NCBI GenBank assembly: GCA_001660395.1 | Contig: LXWE01000001.1 | Location: forward strand, 744,001 to 808,000 | DNA: 64,000 nucleotides | Origin: Alteromonadaceae bacterium XY-R5 | Lineage (GTDB): Bacteria > Pseudomonadota > Gammaproteobacteria > Enterobacterales > Alteromonadaceae | Reading direction: 5' to 3' | Shown here: positions 8,803 through 16,511 of the stretch, piece by piece | How positions within the stretch are numbered: the first letter of the stretch is position 1 | Layout of the letters: each line of letters opens with the position of its first letter | Made by a program: the position numbers and the translations under genes | Notes under the pieces: generated by a model | The model's input: only the letters and a program-made list of their open reading frames with translations | Databases searched by the model: none | Told to the model about the DNA's origin: nothing

Positions 8803-9623
8803 TGCAGGGACAAAAATTTAGCTTTGCCAATTTGATGTTCTGGGTAGGCATCGCGTTTCTCTACCTGCCAATGCTGGTGTTGATCGTGTATTCCTTCAAT
8901 GAAAGCAAAATGGTAACTGTGTGGGCCGGTTTTTCGGCCAAATGGTACGGCGAACTGTTCCACGATGCCCAGTTAATGAGTGCTGTTGGCCGCTCCCTCG
9001 AGGTCGCCTTTTATTCCGCTACCTCAGCGGTGGTGCTGGCAATCTTTGCTTCAGTGGTAATGGTGCGCATTAAGCAGTTTAAAACCCGTACTCTGTTCAC
9101 CAGCTCCATTACGGCACCTCTGGTCATGCCCGACGTCATCATAGGTTTATCTATGCTGCTGTTGTTTGTTGCCCTGCAACAAGCTATTGGCTGGCCTGAG
9201 CATCGTGGCCTGATGACAGTGTGGATAGCGCATACCACCTTTTGTATGGCCTACTCGACCGTAGTGATTAGCTCACGCCTGGTAGAAATGGACAGAAGCA
9301 TTGAAGAGGCCGCCCTGGATTTGGGTGCCAGCCAAATCAAAGCCTTTGTGCAAATTACTCTACCGGTGATTTCACCTGCGATTATTTCGGCCTGGTTGCT
9401 GTCATTTACCTTATCACTGGATGATGTGGTTATCGCCAGCTTCGTAACCGGTCCAGGTGCAACCACTCTGCCGATCGAAGTATTCAGTTCGGTGCGTCTG
9501 GGTGTAACACCGAAAATCAACGCATTGGCGACACTTATCATTGGTGTAGTCAGTCTGGTGGCGTTTGTTAGCTGGTACGTATCAAAACGTATGAATGACA
9601 AACTTAAAGCAACGGCTGCCTGA
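8802..9623 (+). CDS. potI: polyamine ABC transporter permease (PotI/SpuH)
   Basis: 273 residues with about six membrane segments and the EAA loop EEAALDLGASQIKAFVQITL. It is the second channel subunit, of the PotI/PotC group. It starts inside the stop of the preceding permease gene. It is the last gene of the coupled transport unit: a strong hairpin lies nine bases after the stop, although a cupin gene on the same strand follows. Confidence 0.92.
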   Translation: MQGQKFSFANLMFWVGIAFLYLPMLVLIVYSFNESKMVTVWAGFSAKWYGELFHDAQLMSAVGRSLEVAFYSATSAVVLAIFASVVMVRIKQFKTRTLFTSSITAPLVMPDVIIGLSMLLLFVALQQAIGWPEHRGLMTVWIAHTTFCMAYSTVVISSRLVEMDRSIEEAALDLGASQIKAFVQITLPVISPAIISAWLLSFTLSLDDVVIASFVTGPGATTLPIEVFSSVRLGVTPKINALATLIIGVVSLVAFVSWYVSKRMNDKLKATAA

Positions 9624-9631
9624 TAGATGTA

Positions 9632-9653
9632 AGGCGAGGGCCTCCCCTCGCCT
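9632..9653 (+). terminator. hairpin after the transporter genes
   Basis: AGGCGAGGG / CCCTCGCCT forms a perfect 9-bp stem with a CCTC loop. A pyrimidine-rich but T-poor tail follows, so termination may be partial and the cupin gene may be read through. Confidence 0.55.
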
Positions 9654-9696
9654 CTCTCCCTTCTTTCTGATTTAACCTGACAATACAGGATGTCTT

Positions 9697-10056
9697 ATGT
9701 CTGCATTTACCATTATCGACTTAGCTGAGGTTCAAACGGCGCTGGAACATTACCAGCCAGCTGAGGAAAAAATCCTTTCCGGTAATCCCCAGCAAAGTGT
9801 CAAAGATGCCTACACCAGCCCATGTGGCCAGTTTATGGTAGGCGAATGGTCCGGTGAACCTGGCTGCTGGAAGGTCAACTACAGCGAATACGAATACTGC
9901 GAGATTCTTGAAGGTGAATCGATCATTACAGACGCAGAGGGACAACAGAAACGCGTTGTGACAGGCGATCGTTTTGTGATCCCGGCAGGCTTTAGTGGTA
10001 CCTGGGAAGTTATCTCGCGCTGCCGTAAAGTTTACGTAATTTTTGAAGCGAAATAG
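9697..10056 (+). CDS. DUF861-type small cupin
   Basis: 119 residues, a single cupin barrel of the DUF861 (ureidoglycine aminohydrolase-cupin/EutQ-like) kind. The pattern GEWSGEPGCWKVNYSEYEYCEILEG, with GDRFVIPAGFSGTWEV near the end, is typical. These proteins are often found beside polyamine and amino-acid catabolic genes, but their role there is not established. It has an AGGA Shine-Dalgarno and lies 73 bases after the permease behind a hairpin. The usual cupin metal ligands are not all present, so a catalytic role is uncertain. Confidence 0.7.
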   Translation: MSAFTIIDLAEVQTALEHYQPAEEKILSGNPQQSVKDAYTSPCGQFMVGEWSGEPGCWKVNYSEYEYCEILEGESIITDAEGQQKRVVTGDRFVIPAGFSGTWEVISRCRKVYVIFEAK

Positions 10057-10073
10057 CTCTGCCTGCTCCATGA

Positions 10074-10097
10074 GGGCGAAGCAGATAGGCTTCGCCT
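10074..10097 (+). terminator. hairpin downstream of the cupin gene
   Basis: GGCGAAGC (10075-10082) pairs with GCTTCGCC (10089-10096) around a 6-base loop, 18 bases after the stop. The tail is pyrimidine-rich with few consecutive T, so this is a probable but not classical terminator. Confidence 0.5.
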
Positions 10098-10245
10098 AAA
10101 CCTCATCTCTTTACATTTTATTCATATAAATTCCGCGATTTTTCATCCCCTTAGCCAAAAGGGTAATTATTTTACACGCCGCAAATCTCCGTATTGATGT
10201 ACTTTTTCTAGTTACTTGCACACATCCTTGGTAACGGAGCAACCT

Positions 10246-12630
10246 ATGAATCAGTTCACCAAGCAGTTACTTCTTTGTTTTATTGCCCTAATGTCTCTGA
10301 ATGCCTGTTGGTGGGATGGCGACGATGATGACGATCCCATTTCCGAGCCAGAGCCCGAAGTCACAGAAGTAGACATCAGTGGTACCGCCGTAAAAGGCAT
10401 TGTCAAAAATGGCATTGTCAGTATTTATGGCGTGACTGATGGTGTCAAAGATGAGACACCTCTGGTAACCGGCACCACAGATGCCAATGGCGATTACTCA
10501 CTTACTGTTGAAGATTACACCGGCCCAGTAGTGGTAGAAATTACTGCAGGTGATTCCTCGACTATGGTCTGCGATGTGGTCAGTGGCTGTGGCGATGTCG
10601 CATTCGGTGAAGAAGTTGATTTAGCCACGTCAGATTTTAGCCTAAAAGCCGTGGTTGCCAGTGTGGCAGACGGAGAAGCGGTTACGACCAATGTTACCTC
10701 CTTAACCACCCTGGCAGCATCGTTAGCAGAAGATGAAGGCATAGACAGCGAATCTGCCGCTGCGGCAAACTCCCAGGTTGCTGCCTTGTTCAATATTACC
10801 GGCTCACTAACAGAGTTAGCTGCCGTTGATATCACCAGCTCGAGCAGTGTCAGTGGTGCCAGTAGCGAAGCGCAGAAAGCAGCCATACTCAACGCCGCCT
10901 TATTATCAGCGGCTCTTGGGGATGCGGCTGACGGTGAATCTCTTGGCACAACACTGAGCAACCTGGCCACCAGCTTTGTCGCCAATGGCGGACAGATGGT
11001 ACAAAATGAATCGGAAGACTCTTCCGCAGTGACCCTGGCCGAGATATTGGCAGAAGCCCTGAACATCATCGCCGATGAATCCTTAGCGGATGTTTCTTTA
11101 GATGATTTGGAAACCACGACAGAATTACTGTTAACCGAAGCTGAAAGTGCTGAATCCGGTACTCTGACCGAGTCTGAGCCGACCACGCCGGAAGAAGAAG
11201 ACGACACAGAGGCCGCCAAAGCTATGGTTGCCGCCCTGCGCACTTTTGCGATGGCAACGACTTACGATACTTCAGCAGAAGCCGCGTATTTAGATGATTT
11301 TGGCATGGCTGCTGACCTCATCAGCGAAGACGATCTGGACACCATCCTTGATAGCCTCGACCCCATTGCCGACATTCTGGTGACGGCTGTTGAAGCCAAT
11401 GCCGCCGTGTTAGATGAAACTGGCGAAGCGCTTACCTCTTACGACTATCCAGTTACCGATGATGCTACGGGCGCTGTGCTGTTTACGGTCACAGTCGCCA
11501 TCACAGAAACCGACACAGGCTACACCTACGCGATAGATACCAGCGTGCCTGCCACAGTCACCAATTCGGTGGCGATAGATGTGGATATCACGGCTACATT
11601 GAGCTGGGCGGTGGACGAATCTTCCGATACCAGTTTTGATGAAAGCAGCGGTACACAATCGGAATCCAATCTGTTTACTCTCGACGGCGAGCTGAGCATC
11701 AGTGGCAGTATCAGTACCAGCAATGTGAGTATGACCATGAATACCGCCACACTCGGTATTGATGTGGATGCAGAGTCGAGCGATAGCTGGACGCAAACCA
11801 CGTCGGAGTATACTGAAAGTACCAGCGAAATCATCAATGTGACACTGGCGGAGGTAAATCTGGATGTCACCCTGTCCCAACTTACAGGTGATATGCCCAT
11901 AAGCTTTACCGGCGCCATTGGTATTTCACTTGATGGCGTCAATGTAGAGAGCTCCGAATCTGAAACCGATAGCTGTGACAGCACCAGTTTGCCTGATGGT
12001 GCCACAGGCTGCGCAGGCGGTAGCTATTCGGGTGAAGAAACTATCGTTATCGATGAAATAGATTTGAGTATTAGTGGTACCTTCAGCAAAGGCGACGAAT
12101 CCTTTACTGCCAGCCTGGTCGCCAACCTTGATCCCAATCCTGACTCCCACTCACTGGTGAATATGTGGGATGGCTACTGGGCCGAGTTTTATAACGATGC
12201 CGGCGAGTGGATATCCGGTGACTGGGCCGATAATTCCAGCTCTGAGCTATTAGGTGAAACAGAAACAGACTTTGTTGGGGTGTCTGCGGGCATAGCCTTT
12301 GAATTCGACCTCACAGGTGTCGATGACACCACAGGCATCATGCTCACCGCGACCCGCACGGGTCTTGAAGCTGCCCTGGTGTCTCTGAATATTCAGGTGG
12401 GCAGCGACAGACTGGATCTTGATCTCACCATTGATGGTGACGATATGAGCCTGTTAATCACAGACCAGAACAGTAATACCCTGACCATCACTAAAACCTA
12501 CGATGACACCGCGGATACGGAAACCGTCAGCGGGGTAATTAATGTGGATGGCGAAGATATTGCCACCGTAAGTGAAGAAAGCGGAGTGTTAATTGTGCGT
12601 TATGCCGACGGCACCCTTGAATCATTCTAA
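10246..12630 (+). CDS. large acidic surface lipoprotein, function unknown
   Basis: 794 residues from the ATG at 10246, chosen over an upstream TTG at 10216 because GGAG lies just before it and the signal peptide then begins MNQFTKQLLL. A lipobox (LNAC) ends the signal peptide, followed by WWDGDDDDD and a Pro/Glu linker. Residues about 40-120 resemble a carboxypeptidase-regulatory-like beta-sandwich (SGTAVKGIV...TTDANGDYSL). The rest is rich in Asp, Glu, Ser and Thr with almost no basic residues and reads as repeated beta strands. Such acidic multi-strand lipoproteins are frequent in Alteromonadales. No enzyme motif was seen. It could be an adhesin or a ligand-binding surface protein; this is inference. 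Confidence 0.75.
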   Translation: MNQFTKQLLLCFIALMSLNACWWDGDDDDDPISEPEPEVTEVDISGTAVKGIVKNGIVSIYGVTDGVKDETPLVTGTTDANGDYSLTVEDYTGPVVVEITAGDSSTMVCDVVSGCGDVAFGEEVDLATSDFSLKAVVASVADGEAVTTNVTSLTTLAASLAEDEGIDSESAAAANSQVAALFNITGSLTELAAVDITSSSSVSGASSEAQKAAILNAALLSAALGDAADGESLGTTLSNLATSFVANGGQMVQNESEDSSAVTLAEILAEALNIIADESLADVSLDDLETTTELLLTEAESAESGTLTESEPTTPEEEDDTEAAKAMVAALRTFAMATTYDTSAEAAYLDDFGMAADLISEDDLDTILDSLDPIADILVTAVEANAAVLDETGEALTSYDYPVTDDATGAVLFTVTVAITETDTGYTYAIDTSVPATVTNSVAIDVDITATLSWAVDESSDTSFDESSGTQSESNLFTLDGELSISGSISTSNVSMTMNTATLGIDVDAESSDSWTQTTSEYTESTSEIINVTLAEVNLDVTLSQLTGDMPISFTGAIGISLDGVNVESSESETDSCDSTSLPDGATGCAGGSYSGEETIVIDEIDLSISGTFSKGDESFTASLVANLDPNPDSHSLVNMWDGYWAEFYNDAGEWISGDWADNSSSELLGETETDFVGVSAGIAFEFDLTGVDDTTGIMLTATRTGLEAALVSLNIQVGSDRLDLDLTIDGDDMSLLITDQNSNTLTITKTYDDTADTETVSGVINVDGEDIATVSEESGVLIVRYADGTLESF

Positions 12631-12646
12631 CTAACACACTAGACCT

Positions 12647-12673
12647 AAAAGGGCGGCCGCAGTCGCCCTTTTT
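12647..12673 (+). terminator. rho-independent terminator
   Basis: AAAAGGGCG / CGCCCTTTT, a 9-bp stem with an 8-base loop followed by T residues, 16 bases after the lipoprotein stop. It separates the lipoprotein gene from the next gene. Confidence 0.85.
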
Positions 12674-12703
12674 CTTTACGCTTCAATACTAAGGATTTTC
12701 TGA

Positions 12704-13774
12704 TTGCGCTATTCAACCAGCCTTTTGATATGGACGCTAGCAAGCCCGATAGCGCTGGCCGAAAACAATCTTTACTTCAACCTCAACACTGAAAACTTCA
12801 GTGAGCCCACCAGTATTGACAGCTTCAGACATAACTTACGCGGTGATATCCGTCATGGTGACCATGCCTATAGCCTCAGTCAGGCTGAACTTGGCAGTAA
12901 GTTTGGAGCCTGGCGCCTTAGCCTGGTCAGCAGACTGGAGTATTTCTTTCAATTCAGTCCGGATACCCCCTGGCTTTACCACGACTTAGAGCAAGGTCGC
13001 AGCACAAAAGGCCCCGACACCTACCAGATATCGCTAAAGGTGAATCATCTCAGGGCAAACGGCCTTAAACTGGCTTACCAGTGGGCCCCTACTCCAGATG
13101 TCAGCCTCTCCACTGCGGTGACATATTTAGACGCCCAGCAACTTTATCATGGTCAGTTAAGCGGCCAGGCCAACTGGCAGGCATCGGATAGTAGTTACAA
13201 TCTGGAGGCAGATATGGCGCTGGTCTCATATCGGGATATCGCTCTGGAATTTCCCGTCACCTCTGAATCAGGTCGGGGCTATAGCGCCGACCTTGCGCTT
13301 AGCTGGCAACTATCAACCCACTGGTCACTTAATCTCAGTGCTAAAGATCTGCTTAGCCAGATTCAGTGGCAGGATGTGCTATTCAGCGACCTGAATGTAG
13401 CCTCTGACGTTGCGCAGATTGATCAACAAGGCCGTTTTCAGGTGCGCCCCTATTTGCAGGGGCGTCAGTTGCTAAAGGATCATCGGCAAACCCTGCCGAA
13501 ACAGTATCGTGGTCGGCTGCTTTATCAATACAATGCGCATTCCAGCGGATTTTTGGATGTGATGCAAACCAGCTACTTTCACTATCAACGCGTGGGGATG
13601 CTTATCCGTCCTGTGCCTGACCAAATCTGGGAAATAAACTGGAACCTGCAACAACAAGCCCTCGGAATAGGCTACCAAACGCCTCGGTTTCGATGTCAGG
13701 TCATCTCAGATCACTGGAATATCGACAAGGCCAGAGCGCTGAGCCTAAGCACATCTGTTCATCTGGAATTTTAG
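12704..13774 (+). CDS. putative outer-membrane beta-barrel protein
   Basis: 356 residues. The start is TTG with AAGGA seven bases upstream. An N-terminal signal peptide ends at IALA before ENNLYF. The body alternates aromatic and polar residues in short strands, and the chain ends SVHLEF with a terminal Phe, the signature recognised by the BAM machinery. No named family was recognised. It lies after a terminator behind the acidic lipoprotein gene, so any pairing is suggested only by position. A porin-like or exporter-associated barrel is possible. Confidence 0.62.
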   Translation: MRYSTSLLIWTLASPIALAENNLYFNLNTENFSEPTSIDSFRHNLRGDIRHGDHAYSLSQAELGSKFGAWRLSLVSRLEYFFQFSPDTPWLYHDLEQGRSTKGPDTYQISLKVNHLRANGLKLAYQWAPTPDVSLSTAVTYLDAQQLYHGQLSGQANWQASDSSYNLEADMALVSYRDIALEFPVTSESGRGYSADLALSWQLSTHWSLNLSAKDLLSQIQWQDVLFSDLNVASDVAQIDQQGRFQVRPYLQGRQLLKDHRQTLPKQYRGRLLYQYNAHSSGFLDVMQTSYFHYQRVGMLIRPVPDQIWEINWNLQQQALGIGYQTPRFRCQVISDHWNIDKARALSLSTSVHLEF

Positions 13775-13993
13775 CTAACTGATTGCAACGCGATTTCTCC
13801 GGGAATGTGCTGAAAACGACCAGCCAACGGACTCACAGGGTGAGCTTTAAGGTCATGACAAGAGATTTTTGATATCCTGTAAGCACGCGTTTTGTTCACA
13901 CTATCATCTACTTAGGTTGAACCTGCGCAACAAATTTCAATCAAACTGACATATTTGAATGTTAGCCTCCGGCAAAGACAATAGGAGCCACTA

Positions 13994-14377
13994 ATGCGAA
14001 TGCTACACACCATGTTACGCGTGGGCAATCTGGAACAATCTCTGGAGTTTTATACCAACGTCATGGGCATGGAACTGCTGCGTACCAGCGTCAATGAAGA
14101 ATACCGTTACACTCTCGCCTTCGTTGGCTACGGAGAAGAAGATAGCAATACGGTTCTGGAACTGACCTGGAACTGGGATCAGGACAGCTACGATTTAGGC
14201 TCAGCCTATGGCCATATCGCCATTGGTGTGGAAGACATTTACGCTGTCTGTGATGCCATCAAAGCCAAAGGCGGCGAAGTCTATCGTGAACCTGGTCCAG
14301 TCAAAGGTGGCAGCACGGTCATTGCCTTTGTTCGCGATCCCAATGGCTATGCCATCGAATTAATTCAAGAAAGTTAA
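13994..14377 (+). CDS. gloA: lactoylglutathione lyase (glyoxalase I)
   Basis: 127 residues, the full length of bacterial glyoxalase I. The metal ligands H5, E56, H74 and E122 are all present at the same numbers as in the E. coli enzyme, which uses nickel. It isomerises the methylglyoxal-glutathione hemithioacetal to S-lactoylglutathione in the cytosol. A good AGGAG precedes the ATG. The 219-base gap upstream (13775-13993) shows only a short CTCAC/GTGAG hairpin and presumably holds the promoter. The glpQ-type gene follows 18 bases later and may be co-transcribed. Confidence 0.95.
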   Translation: MRMLHTMLRVGNLEQSLEFYTNVMGMELLRTSVNEEYRYTLAFVGYGEEDSNTVLELTWNWDQDSYDLGSAYGHIAIGVEDIYAVCDAIKAKGGEVYREPGPVKGGSTVIAFVRDPNGYAIELIQES

Positions 14378-14395
14378 CCTCATAAGGAATCCCCC

Positions 14396-15385
14396 ATGCG
14401 CAAAGGACTGTGGTCACTAATTTGTTTGAGTCTGTTTAGCCTGCCTCTGCTGGCAAAGCCTGTGGTCATCGCCCACAGAGGCGCCTCCGGCTATCTGCCT
14501 GAACATACCCTGGAAGCAGTGACACTGGCCTATGCCATGGGAGCCGATTATATCGAACAGGATCTGGTGCTGAGCAAAGACGATCAGCTGATGGTGCTGC
14601 ACGATATTCATTTAGATACCGTCACTGATGTGGCAGAAAAGTTTCCTGGTCGCCAGCGCAGCGATGGCCGATATTACGCCATTGATTTTACGCTGGCCGA
14701 ACTGAAAACCCTGACCGTCAGCGAGCGCCGTAACGACAAAGGTGAACAGGTATTTGCTAACCGCTATCGCGGTCATGCTCAGTTTCAAATCCCCACCTTT
14801 GAGGAAGAAATTGAACTGATCCAGCAGCTCAACCGTGAATTAGGCAAACAGGTAGGCTTTTACCCTGAAATTAAATCACCAGCCTGGCACCGCCAGCAGG
14901 GCAAAGACATTAGCCAGCTGGTTCTGGCGATGCTGCGTAAACACGGACTAGATAACGAGGATAAAGCCATCTATGTACAGTGTTTCGACTTCACAGAATT
15001 GAAACGTTTTCGCCAGCAGCTCGGCGCCCGCGTTAAACTGATCCAACTGATTGGTGAAAACAGCTGGGGAGAATCCGGCGACGATCATGTGCGTCTGCGT
15101 TCTGTGGTTGGGCTTGAAGAAATAGCCCAATTCGCTCAGGGCATCGGTCCCTGGTTACCCCAATTGGTAGACATGCAAACCCTCAAGCCTACCGAATTAG
15201 CAACCTGGGCCCATGACCTCGGTCTGAAAATTCATCCTTACACATTCCGCTTAGAGCAGCTTCCTAAAGGCGTCAGCGCAGAGCAAAGTCTGGACTTACT
15301 GTTTAAGCAGGTCAAGATCGATGGTCTGTTTACCGACTTTACCGATGTGGTGGTAAATTACCTGCGTCAGCAACCAGAAAACTAA
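14396..15385 (+). CDS. glpQ: periplasmic glycerophosphodiester phosphodiesterase
   Basis: 329 residues. A signal peptide ends at LLA before KPVVIAHRGASGYLPEHT. The catalytic set of the GDPD family is visible: H27 and R28 in the HRGASG motif, E54 and D56 in EQDLVLS, and H69 in VLHD. It splits glycerophosphodiesters to glycerol-3-phosphate and an alcohol. Length and signal peptide fit periplasmic GlpQ rather than cytosolic UgpQ. AAGGAAT precedes the ATG. The last four bases overlap the end of the convergent permease gene, so no terminator fits between them. Confidence 0.92.
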   Translation: MRKGLWSLICLSLFSLPLLAKPVVIAHRGASGYLPEHTLEAVTLAYAMGADYIEQDLVLSKDDQLMVLHDIHLDTVTDVAEKFPGRQRSDGRYYAIDFTLAELKTLTVSERRNDKGEQVFANRYRGHAQFQIPTFEEEIELIQQLNRELGKQVGFYPEIKSPAWHRQQGKDISQLVLAMLRKHGLDNEDKAIYVQCFDFTELKRFRQQLGARVKLIQLIGENSWGESGDDHVRLRSVVGLEEIAQFAQGIGPWLPQLVDMQTLKPTELATWAHDLGLKIHPYTFRLEQLPKGVSAEQSLDLLFKQVKIDGLFTDFTDVVVNYLRQQPEN

Positions 15386-16509
15386 TTCGCCAACTGTGCA
15401 ATGGTCGCCCGAAACCGTCGGGCTGCCAGCCAAAACAAGCCTCCGCCAATCAGACCGATAAACACAAACTGCGGCCACACCACGTCAATCCCTGCGCCCC
15501 GATATAAAATCGCCTGGGCCATCGCGACAAAATGCGTATTCGGGGCAAAGTCCATCACATACTGAACTGCCACCGGCATACTTTCCCGCGGACTGCGGGA
15601 GCCGGATAGAATCATCAGCGGGATCAGCAACATGATCATCAGCAGTCCAAACTGCGGCATCGAACGCGCGACTGTGCCTAGCGCGATGCCCATGCTGGTC
15701 ACAGCAAACAGATGCAGTGCCGTACCCAGCATATACAGTGTGATTGAACCGTTAATCTGCACCCCCATGATGCCTTTTACCACCACCAGTAAGGCAAACA
15801 GGGACGCTAACCAGACGACCAGCGACATGGACCAAATCTTGGCTAACATAATCTCGATAGGGGTAAGCGGCATCACCAGTAAATGTTCTACCGTGCCATG
15901 TTCACGCTCCCGGATAAGCGCCGCGCCAGCCAGAATAATCGCCAGCATGGTCACGTTGTTGATGATTTCCATCACAGAGGCAAACCATTCCTGACTCAAA
16001 TTCGGGTTGTACTGCACTCGAGTCACCAAATTGACCGGCAACTGAGTCGGGCCGCGCACCTTATTTAAAAAGGTAGCCACTTCCTGCGTTAACATGGTCT
16101 GAATATGTCCGCCGCCCGCCATGGCCACCACAGTCTGAGTGGCATCCACATTCAGTTGCAGCTCGGGCTCTCGCCCTGCCAGTACGTCACGCTGGAAATC
16201 TGGTGGGATAGTCAGAGAAAAGGTGATCTGTCCCCTGTCCATCAACTCATCGGCCTCAGCATCATTGAGTAATCTGGGCGCAAGAAAATCCGGCGGATAA
16301 AACGCATCCGTCAGGCGCTTTGATAGCTGCGACTGGTCCTGATCTACCACCGCAATCGCCACCTTATGCAGCGTGTCACTTTGCGCATGCCCCGCCGTAT
16401 AAATGGCGGCTGAAAATGACCAGAGGATCAGCACCAGCATGGCAGGGTCCCGATACAGGGCCATAAATTCTTTAAGCCCCAACTGAAACACGTTTTTCCA
16501 ATTCAGCAT
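15382..16509 (-). CDS. yhhJ: ABC-2 type efflux permease (YhhJ type)
   Basis: 375 residues. One N-terminal membrane segment is followed by a large periplasmic domain (about 40-170) and then five hydrophobic segments, the ABC-2 permease plan. The motif IREREHGTVEHLLVMPLTPIEIMLAK is typical of YhhJ/YbhS-type exporters. It is the last gene of the yhiI-rbbA-yhhJ operon, two bases after rbbA. With the membrane part of RbbA it should form the export channel. Substrates of this E. coli-type system are not established. Confidence 0.88.
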   Translation of the reverse strand: MLNWKNVFQLGLKEFMALYRDPAMLVLILWSFSAAIYTAGHAQSDTLHKVAIAVVDQDQSQLSKRLTDAFYPPDFLAPRLLNDAEADELMDRGQITFSLTIPPDFQRDVLAGREPELQLNVDATQTVVAMAGGGHIQTMLTQEVATFLNKVRGPTQLPVNLVTRVQYNPNLSQEWFASVMEIINNVTMLAIILAGAALIREREHGTVEHLLVMPLTPIEIMLAKIWSMSLVVWLASLFALLVVVKGIMGVQINGSITLYMLGTALHLFAVTSMGIALGTVARSMPQFGLLMIMLLIPLMILSGSRSPRESMPVAVQYVMDFAPNTHFVAMAQAILYRGAGIDVVWPQFVFIGLIGGGLFWLAARRFRATIAQLAN

Positions 16510-16511
16510 GA

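Noticed and set aside
10515-12150. Several long minus-strand open frames (up to 242 codons) opposite the acidic lipoprotein gene
   Set aside because: They come from the biased Asp/Ser/Thr codons of the sense gene, give low-complexity Ser/Ala or Val-rich proteins, and lack Shine-Dalgarno sequences.
13840-13870. CTCAC/GTGAG small hairpin upstream of gloA as a possible riboswitch
   Set aside because: The stem is only five pairs with no conserved riboswitch core around it.
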